A DNA stretch of 64,000 nucleotides from Amaranthus tricolor (lineage: Eukaryota > Streptophyta > Magnoliopsida > Caryophyllales > Amaranthaceae): assembly GCF_026212465.1 (NCBI RefSeq), contig NC_080055.1, positions 16,173,214-16,237,213 of the forward strand, read 5' to 3'. Below are positions 23,879-35,306 of this stretch, in pieces (within the stretch, counting starts at the first letter, position 1; every line of letters begins with the position of its first letter). Made by a program: the position numbers and the translations under genes. The notes under the pieces were generated by a model, which was given only the letters and a program-made list of their open reading frames with translations, was not told where the DNA came from and made no database searches.

Positions 23879-24166
23879 TTTATAGTAGTAAATACCCATA
23901 AGGTTGTCGTTACCCATGATGTCATGTCATCGAATTCCCTTTTTCCTTTTTTGTTCGTACTTTAAATTGTTAGAGGATGGTGGATGCCATATAAGATAGC
24001 AAGAGTGAGGAACTATTGTTTGACTTAGCACGTATACCCTAACTTATGATGCAAAACATCTTTTGAGCTTTTGTAAGAGTGCATTCATCGTAGGTCCATC
24101 CCTCTTTAATTCAACAAGAGTTAATTAAACAAGAAATCATTTATTAGATCTAGGCCTGAGGTAATC
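23879..24166. other. Short non-coding stretch
   Basis: Nothing recognisable lies between the MITE and the long LTR. Confidence 0.4.
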
Positions 24167-27100
24167 TGTAACACCCGAGATTTCAATGACGTAATTATTA
24201 AATATTATAATAATTTTTGGAGATTTTATAATTATATTAAATTATTTTAAGTTAATTTTAATAGATTACTTTCATATACGAATTTAAATGTCAACATGGT
24301 TATATTAAAAATAGAGTTGTGATTACTAAAATAAAGAGGTTCGAATTAAAATTATTAATTTATTTAATTAATAATTTATTTAAAATTGTGGGCACATCAA
24401 ATTGGGTTTTATTAGTTGAGTCTTGCCAAAAGATTTACCCTAATATAAGATGAGTTAGGGTTTCAAGTGAGAGCTCTTATTTCCCTCACTCTCAAAAAAA
24501 CTCACGGGTTCCACTTTCTTCCCTCGTCTTCTTCATCACGGTTCAGCCGATTGTAGGAGCCACAACACTCCCCCAAAACAGCAGCAACTGCTGCTGCGTT
24601 TACCGCCACCTACAGCAGCGGCTGCCTGCACAACCAGAGAGGTCCACCATCACATGCAGCCTCATGTCAACACCACCACACTAACCACTTTCCTCTTTGC
24701 CTTTTCTCTTGTTTCACCTTTGTAAGCCATCTCTTCTCCCCTTTATTTTGATTCTTGTTCCTAATTGAAATTTATCAAGATTATGGGTTGTGTGTTGATT
24801 GTGTATTTATTTTGTTTAATCTTATGAGTAATAGTAAATGTGTTTTCTTTGAACATGAAATGATTAGGGTTTGATTTAGAGATAAGATTTTAAGTATAGT
24901 GTGTTTGTTGTATGCTACTTTGGTGGTGTGGTGATTAATTGAATAACCTTACAAGTTGTTTTAAGACTTGGTTGGTTGATTATTGTTGTGATAATTAGTA
25001 ATGGTTATGATTGTAGTTGACTATGAAAGTGGTTTTTTGGTTGATAATTGGGAATAATAGTTGTTTATTGTTTTTATTTGATTATTATTAATTACAAATA
25101 CTCTCTTTAGGTTATTGAAGTTACAAATACATAATTCTAGCAAGCCATGAGCATAGTGTCAACTTATTGTTGAGAGGTTCTAAAGTTACTTGTCGTGATG
25201 TTTGATTATAGTTCGTTCTAGGCTTGGAGAATGTAACAAATGATGTCGCGATTCGATAACTCTAAGAATTGCCTTATCGTTATATTAGTGTTATATTAAA
25301 ATTGTGAGACTTAGGTGTGATTACTATTTTTTTTAGGTAACGGGAATCTATATAACTCATATTAGTGTTATATTAAAATTGTAAGACTTAGGTGTGATTA
25401 CTATTCACATAATAGTTTTATCTTTAAATAAATGAAAAGACTTATATTGTGTTGAGTTAATGATTATGACTTGTATTGAATGAGATGTGCGCGTGTTAGG
25501 GCGATTGGAAACTTGTCTCGAATGCTGATAGTGGTTACTTTGGCAATTAGTCCGTGTGACAAACTAGTTAAGGGGACTTATAAATTTTATTCCTAACTTG
25601 TATACGTTCCCAATTCATAAAAGGAAAGTAGAACTTTAGTTGGGTGATTTTTGTGACTTTTTGATCGTGTAGTGACACTTACAGGTACGCACACGCAGTA
25701 ACTAACTAATATATGCTATTGCTTAAAATATTATCGATAATTGTGATTAGATGCATTGTGTTAGAAGTATGAAGTACTAGCAACTGAATTTTATACATAA
25801 ATAGCTTTTGATTTGCGAATCTCTCAAACTTAGAATGGAATAGATGCATAGAACGAAGGTAAGAGTAGAAGTTGAAAACAATTCTCTTATCAATAGAGTA
25901 ACATTGTGTTTACTTAGAGTCAGAATGATTCCTTTATATATGAATTTAAGAGTATGTTTGAGTTACCGGTGGGTCTTGCAAACCTGTGGTTCTCATTGAT
26001 AGAAAGAGTATATTGAGTTTACCGATGGGTCTTGCAAATCCCATGGTTCTCATTAATAGCAAGAGTATATTGAGTTACCGGAGGGTCTTGCGAACCCTAA
26101 TGTTCTCATTGATGGCAAGTTATATTTGAGTTTACCGGTGGGTCTTGCAAACCCCATGGTTCTTATTGATAGCAAGAGTATATTGAGTTACCGGTGGGTC
26201 TTGCAAACCCCAAGGTTCTTATTGATGGCAAGTTATATTTGAGTTACTGGTGGGCCTTGAAAACCCATGGTTCTCATTGATAGCAAGAGCATATTTGAGT
26301 TATCAGTGGGTCTTGCAAACCCCAAGGTTCTCATTGATGGCAAGTTATATTTGAGTTTACCGATGGGTCTTGCAAACCCCATGGTTCTTATTGATAGCAA
26401 GAGTATATTGAGTTACCGGTGGGTCTTGCAAACCCCAAGGCTCTCATTGATGGCAAGTTATATTTGAGTTACTGATGGGCCTTGCAAACCCATGGTTCTC
26501 ATTGATAGCAAGAGCATATTTGAGTTATCGGTGGGTCTTGCAAACCCCAAGGTTCTCATTGATGGCAAGTTATATTTGAGTTTACCGGTGGGTCTTGCAA
26601 ACCCTATGGTTCTTATTGATAACAAGAGTATATTGAGTTACCGTTGGGTCATGCAAACCCCAAGGTTCTCATTGATGGCAAGTTATATTTGAGTTACTGG
26701 TGGGCCTTGCAAACCCATGGTTCTCATTGATAGCAAGAGCATATTTGACTTACCGGTGTGTCTTGCAAAACCCCAAAGTTTTCATTGATAGAGAGTCGAA
26801 TTTATAATTAAGTTAGATGTGGGTCTTGCAAACCCAAAGATCTTCATTAATAGAATAGTTTATGTTAGTAAGAAGTGCCTTATGGATGTTACGAATCCCA
26901 AGGGTTTTCCTTCATGGAAAGATTATGTCTAAGTTAAGATACCTAATGGGAGTTAAGAATTCCAAGGATCCTATAATTATACTTACTTTAAGGTAGACAA
27001 GCTTTTTAAGGTCAGACGTTAAGTAGTTTGTTGATGCCCTTTAATGAGTTGACACTACGCGTGTTTATCGAAGTATATGTTTTTTTTAAAAAGGAGTGTT

Positions 27101-27921
27101 AAGACTTGCATTCCACATAGGAACGCATTATTCTAGTTGAAAAGGAAGAAATGAGATTAACAAGTATAAATGGAGGATAAATGGTTACTAGTTGTGTTTG
27201 TGTCTTATGAAATCATATTTATATTGTTGTATAACATAATGTATCTAGTATGTTGGCCTTATGATAGTGTTAGTTACTAACGTGTACGTGTTTACGTTTA
27301 TGTTTGATTGTTTTACGACTTTCTATGATTGTTCCGCTATGATACATGGACCTTTGGTTTGATGCTGAGCAGCAACAAGATCATAGACTGGCATACTAGG
27401 TATTTGGAACATCTTTTGCATTGCTTTGGGGGAGTGTGGAATGCGAAGCATAACTCGTGTTATGCAAGCGTCTTTTGATTTTGTTGTTTTTATGTCTTTT
27501 GCAAACTTTGGCTGTATATGTTTTTGATGCGACGCCTTGTGTGCTCATTTGTATTATTTATATTTTCCGCTACGTCAGTTATGAATTTGTATGATTTTAA
27601 AGTATTATATTATTTTGTTTAAAATTCAAGCGTCGACACTAGAATTACAATCCAAGCTTGTCATGATGATTTGAGGAACCGACGATGAATCATTCCGTGG
27701 TGCTATGTGATTTTCAAGGCGATGATGCCAAGGATGAGTTTAGTTATTTTATTGTGTTTTATCTTCCATGATGCCATCGATTTTAGTCGAAATGCTGACG
27801 AAATTTCCACTCACATTCCTAAAGTTTATTATTAGTTTATTTATAATGTAACACTCGAATTTCCTCCCGTCCTTTGCGGTTTTGGTTACGTATAAGGGGT
27901 CGGAAATTCAAGGGTGTTACA
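24167..27921 (+). mobile_element. Long (3.75-kb) gypsy-type LTR, probably solo
   Basis: It starts TGTAACACCCGAGATTTC and ends GGGTGTTACA, so it has TG...CA ends within a 10-bp inverted repeat. The early part (about 24440-24730) has a leader-like run with a 'ctcttatttccctcactctc' type pyrimidine tract. It contains the 56-bp tandem array (25940-26860) and closes with a 75-base imperfect hairpin. No ORF, primer site or polypurine tract adjoins it, so it is best read as a solo LTR of a chromovirus-like (perhaps Tekay/Del) family. Flanks TAATC and TGTTC do not form a clean duplication. A related LTR end lies at 2050-3101. Confidence 0.7.
25940..26860. repeat. 56-57 bp tandem repeat with 225-bp higher-order period
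   Basis: The landmark GGGTCTTGCAAACC recurs at 25971, 26027, 26083, 26140, 26196, 26252, 26308, 26365, 26421, 26477, 26533, 26590, 26646, 26702, about 26758 and 26821. Monomers are 56 or 57 bp in the fixed order 56-56-56-57, so four monomers make a 225-bp higher-order unit, present three times. Two 66-codon frames (26267 and 26492) are one frame repeated 225 bp apart. Confidence 0.92.
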
Positions 27922-29334
27922 TGTTCATAGGCGGACTTGGGCAGGTAGCGAACAGGCTAGTGCCTAAAAAATCTATCCAGGGGCTCAAATATTCAAAAGT
28001 CCGCCCGCATTTTCGGGCATATTTTTTTTTGTCGCTACCCTCCCATATTTAAAGCAGGCAGGATCCGCAGGTAGACAAGTATTTATTATATGAAATTATA
28101 ATACAAATTATAAAGTTAAGTTTTAATAACTAATATATAATACGTCGTCCAAAATACTCCAAATCAAAGCTATTCATGGGAGGGCTTGGGCCGGTAGGGG
28201 ACCAGGTAGTACTTAAAATTTTACCCGCGGGCTCAAATATTCAAAAGCCCGCCGCATTTGCAGTCATATTTTTTTGTCGCTACCTGCCCATTTTTAAAGC
28301 GGGCGGGACTCGCGGGTAGGCAGGTATTTCTTATATAAAAATTAAAAATATAAATCATATTATAAAGTTAAGTTTTAATAACAATTAAAATACAATACAT
28401 TGTCTAAAATACTTTAAATATATATAAAGTCTCAAAATACTCCAATTACATGAATATTGAATATAAACGGTGGAGTCGGCTACTTGTTTGAACTTTGATA
28501 GTCGACTGCTTGAGTGCTTTGTGGGTCAAAAATATTGGTGGAGTAATAAAATTGAATATAAACCCTAGGGCTAGTACAAGAGTAATAAAATAAAGTTGAG
28601 TATGGGTACTAATTAGTAAAGTTGGGTATGGGTCATGTAGTAGTATTAGTTTAATAATTAATAGAATTAATTATTTAATAAATAATATATTAAACTAAGG
28701 GGGCGGGCGGGTATGCCCGCGGGTATTTTTTGCTGTCGCTACCCACCCATTTATCTTCGCGGGCTGGTATTACCCATCCAAACTTTAAGTTTTTTGAAAA
28801 TTGTTATCCATGCCCACCCGTTTTTCGAGCTGGATGGATCGAGCCTAGCGGGTAGCCCGCCATGAACAGCTCTACTCCAAATACATAAAAAAATCTCAAA
28901 ATACTCAAATTACATTAATATAAACATTATGTTGGATAATCCAACAAAAGCATGGCATCATTGATTTATTTTGTTACGGAGTACGAAGTCCAGACATATA
29001 TCTCTCCATTCATAATAAATTAAAAAAATTATTAAACTGGGTATGGACATTAATTACTAAAGTTGAGTATGTAGTAGACTAGTTTTATTAGATAGTTGAC
29101 TAATAGTTTCATAATCAATAGAATTAATTACTTGATAATTAATATATTAAACTTAGCGGGCGGCGGGTATACCCGCGGATATTTTTTTAGCATCGCTACC
29201 TGCCCATTTATCTTGGTGGACGTATATTACCCGTCCAAATTTAAATTTTTATTGAAAAACGTTGTCCAAGTCCGCTCGTTTTTCGAGCCGGGTGGGTCGA
29301 GCCTAGCGGATAGCCCGCCCATGAACAGCTCTAG
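27922..29334. mobile_element. hAT-type MITE remnant with a second copy nested in it
   Basis: The right end reads CCCGCCCATGAACAGCTCT (29316-29334), the inverse of the family terminus AGAGCTGTTCATGGGCGGG. The left end starts abruptly at TGTTCATAGGCGGACTTGG immediately after the long LTR, so its first bases are missing. The GC-rich ends (cgggcgggcgggta and similar) contrast with the AT-rich body. A complete related element (28165-28874) is inserted in it. The frame at 29096-29371 is not a gene. Confidence 0.7.
28165..28874. mobile_element. Complete non-autonomous hAT-type element
   Basis: The 710-bp element starts CAAAGCTATTCATGGGAGGG and ends CCCGCCATGAACAGCTCTA. It is flanked by the perfect 8-bp duplication CTCCAAAT at 28157-28164 and 28875-28882, as expected for hAT elements. 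It has no transposase coding capacity. Confidence 0.87.
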
Positions 29335-29373
29335 ATCTACCCTAAATCGATATGCTAGACCATACGCGTAAAA

Positions 29374-29376
<3 letters not shown>

Positions 29377-29422
<46 letters not shown>
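29377..29422. repeat. (TTA)n microsatellite
   Basis: About fifteen uninterrupted TTA units follow the hAT-type remnant. Confidence 0.95.
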
Positions 29423-29423
<1 letters not shown>

Positions 29424-29529
29424 ATTGATGTCATCGTGCTTAATTCATATTCATTAATCATTAACATAATCAAAATCATATTTATAGTTCATGCATGCAA
29501 GTCGACTTAATTAACCATTAAAAAAAAAG

Positions 29530-30290
29530 TAATCCTAATCCTAAATAGAGTTGAAAGTTTAGTTTGCGATTTGGTTTTTTCATAAAACAAAATCAAACAA
29601 ATTTTAATTTGATTTTTGATTTTTCAATGCAAATTCACCAAATTGAGCCGCAATCCAAATCGAACCGAATCAAATTAATTCGGTTTAGACTTTTTCAGAC
29701 CAATTCGAACCAAATTTTCAACTAAAAACAAATATAAACTACAAATCGAATTAAATTGCTCAAATTGTAAATAAAAAATATTTAAAATCATAGTTGCAAA
29801 ACTGGAAATGACAAAATAAATTTTTAATCATTGAATTAAGGTTTACTGTTGTTATAAGATTGCTTACATCGTTTTTGTTGGTATCGCTAATCAAAATCTT
29901 CTATTTGCACGTCAAGTTGCACAATTTTCACTCAACAAATAGTTTAACTTAAAGTAAGATGTGAGTTTCTATTTAATTCGATTTAGAATTTCAGTTTTCG
30001 ATTTTTAGTATACTTAAACCTAATTCAAACCAAAATATTTCAGTTTTGAAAATTTCAATCCAAAATCAACCAATTTATAAAAAATCAAAACTAAATTTCT
30101 TATTACAAATTCTTGTGAGAGACAGTCTTTTTGAAAGACCATCTTTAATTTTATTGTCTTATAAAGAAAAATATAGAATAAAAATAGGCATTAACAGACA
30201 TCTCTCAAAAAGACAATCTATTAAAAGACCGGCTAATTTGTTGTTTAATATGCAATCTTTAACATAATAACTTTCATCCTAGACCCTAAA
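29530..30290. repeat. Dispersed repeat, second copy, with a small insertion
   Basis: 29930-30110 and 30255-30285 match the window start (1-220). Between them, about 30107-30240 is a separate piece with inverted ends ('acaaattcttgtgagagacagtc' against 'aatctattaaaagaccggctaatttgtt'), probably a MITE insertion. The start 'agttgaaagttta' and the end 'ataactttca' suggest short inverted termini. It ends just before the host gene. Confidence 0.5.
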
Positions 30291-30480
30291 CCTAAAAAAA
30301 TAAATGTATAATTCTATATTTCATTTCTTCCGTACAAATAAAACAAAAGAAATACACAAAAACCGCCCACAGAAAGAATAGAGTAGCGAAACAAACAAGA
30401 AAACTCTTCATAATCCTACATCGCGCAAATTCCAAACGATCTAAATTACGCCGTCGTTTTGGACCTTCCTAAGCTCATCC

Positions 30481-33400
30481 ATGGCTTCCCCTTACGATCC
30501 TTTTAAACAGTATAGTTTCTGATCTTCATTAATTTCTATATCTTTTTACATTAAGTTTATAATTTTTTTTTGTAACATGAAGGGAGCCAATCAATCAACA
30601 ACAACAAAAGAAAAGAGGGCCAAATTTGTTGCTATTGCTTCCTTTAATCTACGCTCCTGTTCTTCCTCTCAGTAATTCTCTTTTTCCCTTAATGCCTTTT
30701 GTGGGTTTTTGTTTATTTTTGATTTGGTTTGACGGGTAACTTAAAAAAATATTTAATTTTGATTTTCTTTGGCAGTTAGAATAACATTGAGGCATAAACC
30801 TGTTCTTAGAGATCGATTATTTACTGCTGTTCTTGCTGGAGCTTTTGTCCATGGCACTTATTTGGTGTATCCTTTTTTTATTGGTCATGTCTTGTTGGGG
30901 ACGCTTTGTACACCGGGCTGGCCATTTGTGTCCTCTTTTCAAAGTTCATTTCTTGATTGATATTTTTTTGTTTTTGCCTGTGTATATGATGAAATTGATT
31001 ATGATTGCTCTAATATACTATCTATTTGATACTTATGCTATTAAATTTTTTTTAAAAGGATTTACTGCCCTAGTGATGCTAAATAATAGTAATGGAAATG
31101 ATTTATAGTGTAAAATTTCATCAAAAGTTCCATCTCATTCCTATGGTAACGAAATTTTGACAAAAAATATTTTTTAACTTTGATTATTTTTTTTTTACAA
31201 ATTTCTATTACCACCTAATACCACCTTTTCCAATCATAATGCAGAATAAATTTTATGAACAAAATAAGATGATTGAAGGTTGTCAAGAATGTTCATCAAG
31301 GTAACCTACAAATTTTTCAACCAAAATTAGATTAGTTTTCATTCCCATTTTCGCGGTTTATCACCACTTACCAAACAGGCTTTTAGAGTCATGAAAGTTA
31401 TTCGGCTATAAGAGGAAATTTTGACGTATGCTCGTTTTAGAATATAGGAGAGTATCTTGTTTGTGTTTTTTTTAATTAATTACGAGTTTGAAGTAAAACA
31501 TTTAGATATGTGGATGGTTTTGACTTTTGAGTGAGTTTATTGTGAACTATGGATTGTTTGACAGTTGACATTTGACAGTATGTGCATTTACTGCCTTGTA
31601 TGAGTCACTATGATGATAGTTTTTACAAAGTTGTTAAAGTGATTGTGCTGCGTTTGAGTTTGGGGAGTGTGGATTTTATGGTTGAGGTTTATTTATCTGT
31701 AGGTAGTATGTTGAAAGAACAACCGTTAGATGCCTTACATTCAACTCATGAGTTATGTTACTTGAACCGTTTGTTCATCTGAAGTATCCTTGTTGGATAC
31801 TTCATACATTTACACTGTGTCTTGACAGAAAAAAAAAAAGGAGGGATAGAGTAAAACGGAGGGAAAGGAAAGGGAGGAATTTGGAAGGATGGAGGATCCC
31901 TTGTTAGTATAAGAAAAATGGAATGGAGGGGTTTAGAGGAAAACAATGGACAAACTTTGTTAAGAATACCATCGCTCCCAAAGTGGGAAGATTTGGAGTG
32001 AAAACACTCATTTTCTTTCTTTTTTCTTCCTTTTCCTTCTAAACAAATGAGGTGCCCTATCCCTCCTTGCCCCTCCCCTTCCTTCCTCTTTCCCTTCCCT
32101 TTCCCTTTTCATTCCTTTCTTTTCTCTTCTAATTACTATCCGAAAATAGTGGTAATTTTAATTTGAGTATTAGTGTGATTATTTGATGGTTTGCTTCAAA
32201 TACGCTTGTGGGATGCTTCATATTTTTGTTTTCAAATGTGATCAATGTGGTCATATGACGGTTTGCCTTGAGTATCAATTTGGGATATTTGTTTTTCAAT
32301 CTCCCCATTTGGGATATTTCAAACTTCTACAATTTCTTAGTTTGATGGTTCATTTTGGACGGAAGAAAAAATTTTCTTAAAGCAGTGTAGAATGACATTT
32401 GGACTTGTGCCCTTTCAATTGGCCAGTAAGCTGTAAGCTATTTGCAAAGTTGTAGCAATAATAGGTTGTGACACATTGATGTCTCAGCTAATTTTACAAT
32501 TGCTCTAAATAGCCTTTTTATAGGAACTTTGTGGAGGAAATGTAATGGTTTTGGTTTGCATATATGTCCACTTTAAATGAAATAAATGCCTTCATGCTGA
32601 TCCAATAACCCGAACACTTTTGAAGACTATTTAAATGTTAGTGGTATCCTTTCCTTTTGTCAGTCTCGAAATTGTCATATTTGGAACAGAAACAATGTAA
32701 TTATAAATGGTGAAAGATTTGTGTATCATTACTTTTGAGAGTTGATTAACCATGTGCGTGTTATAGTTAATTCTTACTTGATGTTTATATTGTCTTGATC
32801 ATGAGTTTATATCTTACTGTATACCTTATATGAACCAAATATTTACGGAGTTAGGCTACAAGCGGCGAGCAGAGTAAGGGAATCAGTACTTCACATGTAT
32901 CGTTGGTTTGTTTGTTGTATATGATTGTAGCTTCCTTTTTGGGAGGAGTCTTAGATAGTAGGGAAGTCCGCTATTCAGTGTTTTACTCTTCTTCATAAAT
33001 AAACCTACTGTTCGCAGTAATCCACTTATCTTAGTGTAGTTATACAAATTATGATACATTGAGTTGGTAGTCAAATTTTGAAAATACGAGTTCATGTTTA
33101 TCGCAGTTTCTTTACATTGTTTTCATGGTTTTACTTTCATTGTCTTTGATGGCAATTTTATATAACCAATCTGGAAACACTGTCAATAATCTATCTTTAC
33201 TTGAACCTGTTGTTTCTCCTCAATCAATCATGTTGGATACTTCATAGAAGTAGTTAACACTTAGACATGAGTATGCATAATGCACTATTCATTTTTGGCC
33301 AAAGTGTGCAAAATTTTCTACTTCCTCCGGATTTTATTAGTTACTACAGTTATTGTACCAACTATTGTTCATCAATTGATCTTATTTGGTTTATATTTCT

Positions 33401-34538
33401 CCATGTATAATATAAAACATAATTAAGTGGGATCTTTTTTGATTCGTCTTAATGCGTATTTTCATAATATTAACTTTTTAGAATTTTTTATCATATGAAA
33501 TTCAAGATATTAAAGATTAAAATCGTGCATTAGATAACGTGAAAAATAGAAGTGTAACAAGAATTAAAAACCAAAGGAAGTATTTTTGGACATTTGGGTT
33601 TGTACCTCTCTCTGCGTAGTAGTCTAGGTAGTTGAGTTACATGGCTCATATGTATATGGTATTACGGATAGTTTATCGTGACTTTAAATAGCTGGTTTTA
33701 CGGATAGTTTTCGAGGGATGAATGAAGTTCTTGGCTTGCACTTTCAAGCACTCCAAATGAAATAAATACCCTTGTTTTGTTCAAGAGTCATTAGTCATAT
33801 CTTTCCACATAAATTTTACTAAGCCGGCTGCCAGCGTTGTTGATATCTTACTGTTCGTGATTATTGCTTTCTTTTTCCAAAAGCCCCGAGTTTTATGAAT
33901 GAGGGAAATCCGCAATTTTGTGCTTCGCACGCCTTCTTCATTCAATTTATGGTTGAAACACGTCTGTAATTCATGGCCTAGTGGGGTTTAAAGTTTACAA
34001 TACATCAATTTAGAAGTCAAATTCTGATGGAATAGGATCATGTTAATCACATTCTTGTTATGTTGCTTTCATTTCGTTTCAATTTTTAATCTCTATCAAG
34101 GAAAATCAATATTACCCCCATAATATGTCATCTCCTGATACGTCTCTTCTGTATTTTTATTAATCTATTACGTTCCAGACATTACAGTCGCTTTTCGATC
34201 ACTGCCATTTGTTGACTCTTGTCGCACTGTGAATTGAAACAACCGGCTTGGCTTCTTTCTTTGTTGTGCTCTCCATTTAGTCCCAGAAAGATTGATGGTT
34301 TGAATTTGATTTTTCTGTGAATTGCTTATACACAATATTCTTCCATACTAATGTTGTATATACATGCATGGCCAAGTTCCCATGGTCTACAGAAGCCAGA
34401 AATAGATTAGAGCAATGCATTTTATAGAGGTAGATTACTAAACTTGCCCATCTTCATTCACTTTGCATTACCAATTTCTTTTGTGTTTCTTTGACTAATA
34501 TATACAGAACTGATCTTTACGATGTCGAGAGCAAGTAG
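30481..34538 (+). CDS. Small conserved-looking plant membrane protein, 79 aa, four exons
   Basis: Coding exons 30481-30509, 30583-30671, 30776-30866 and 34508-34538 join in frame to 80 codons including TAG, with GT-AG borders at all three introns. The protein starts MASPYDPFKQEPINQQQQ, then a KKRGPN basic stretch, a hydrophobic segment NLLLLLPLIYAPVLPL (about 24-39), a charged loop with LRHKPVLRDR, a second hydrophobic segment FTAVLAGAFVHGTYLV (about 55-70) and the tail TDLYDVESK. Two hydrophobic segments suggest a small hairpin membrane protein. I recall similar uncharacterised proteins of about this size in plants; the function is unknown. The leader at about 30330-30480 is followed by ATG in context TCATCCATGG. 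Intron 3 is 3641 bp and holds MITEs and a purine/pyrimidine foldback. It is the only gene here not of transposon type. The shadow frames at 30769-31108 are retained-intron readings. Confidence 0.75.
31829..32135. repeat. Purine-rich/pyrimidine-rich foldback in intron 3
   Basis: The left arm is nearly pure purine ('gagggaaaggaaagggagg' type) and the right arm nearly pure pyrimidine ('cccctccccttccttcctct' type), so the arms can pair. Short inverted pieces such as 'aaaggaaaggga' and 'tccctttccctttt' support an imperfect MITE-like foldback. No target duplication was resolved. Confidence 0.5.
32568..34110. repeat. Degenerate duplication within intron 3
   Basis: 32568-33270 and 33740-34110 share ordered similarity: 'aaatgaaataaat.cc', 'tgatt.t.gcttcttttt', 'agggaa.tccgc.att', 'cttcttcat', 'agtcaaattttga' and 'tca.gttaatc.ca'. 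The second is shorter with gaps. A Stowaway MITE (33321-33580) lies between them. This is an old tandem duplication of intron sequence. Confidence 0.45.
33321..33580. mobile_element. Stowaway-type MITE in intron 3
   Basis: The termini CTTCCTCCGGATTTTATTAG and the inverse of CTTCCTTTGGTTTTTAATTC are flanked by TA at 33319-33320 and 33581-33582. It is 260 bp and non-coding, and lies in the large intron of the 79-aa protein gene. Confidence 0.78.
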
Positions 34539-35306
34539 TGTGCAAATGAAGGCAATCTTGATGCTTCGTTTTTACTGGATTGAACTTTTCGAAGATTATG
34601 AGGGTTATTGTTTCTTGTTCAAATACAGCTTCTGGCATTTTTGGCATCAGCCAATTTTGTTGTAATTTTGTTGAAGAAAAATAATCTCTTGTGAGCAGAT
34701 TAACAGTTCTTCAAAAGCATTTCCAATTAGTTATTGAGACATTTGTTGTGTAGCTGATAGAAGCTTGAATTATGAATTGTGAATGAAATAATGGTATGTT
34801 TGGAAATGATGATTTTATTTGAAAATCTGAAATTGATTTAAATTTATTGTTTGACAAATAAATTTTTAAGATCGATTTAACCATTGTTTTTAAAGTACTT
34901 AAAAATGCGAATATGTGAATGGTTTCCCAAACTTTTTCATTATTAAAAGGTAATATTTATTCCCAAACACAACATAAGGTAATATTGAAGAATTAGTATT
35001 TCATTTAAAATTTTGAAATTCAATGTTGGAAATTCAAAAAATGAATTTCAAAATCAAATTTAGTGTTTGGGAAATATTAAAATTTTCAAATCTAAAATTT
35101 CAAATTTCAAAGGTTGTTTGGATTACAAATCATTAATTTTGAATTTTAACTTTGTTTGGTAAAAATATGTAATTGCAATTACAAAACTCAATCATCCTTG
35201 CAAAATGACCTAATATATGAAGTACATGACAAGATAAAATATAATACTAATACACTGATTGCACTCAAGATTTGACTATTTGATCACCTTAAGTGATTGC
35301 CCATAA
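34539..35306. other. 3' UTR of the small gene, then AT-rich repeats
   Basis: The first 250-300 bases after the TAG at 34536-34538 are probably the 3' UTR. 34790-35190 contains repeated 'aaattt.aaatc.aaatttc' and 'gtgtttggaaa' type words resembling decayed MITE sequence. No gene is seen. Confidence 0.45.

Noticed and set aside
26267..26692. Two near-identical 66-codon ORFs
   Set aside because: They are the same frame through consecutive 225-bp tandem units inside an LTR.
25940..26860. CRISPR-like regular spacing of repeats
   Set aside because: Monomers are contiguous 56-57 bp tandem copies without unique spacers, in plant DNA.
30769..31108. ORFs of 63 and 91 codons in the host gene region
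   Set aside because: The first reads exon 3 into its intron without using the donor site; the second is a different frame of the same DNA.
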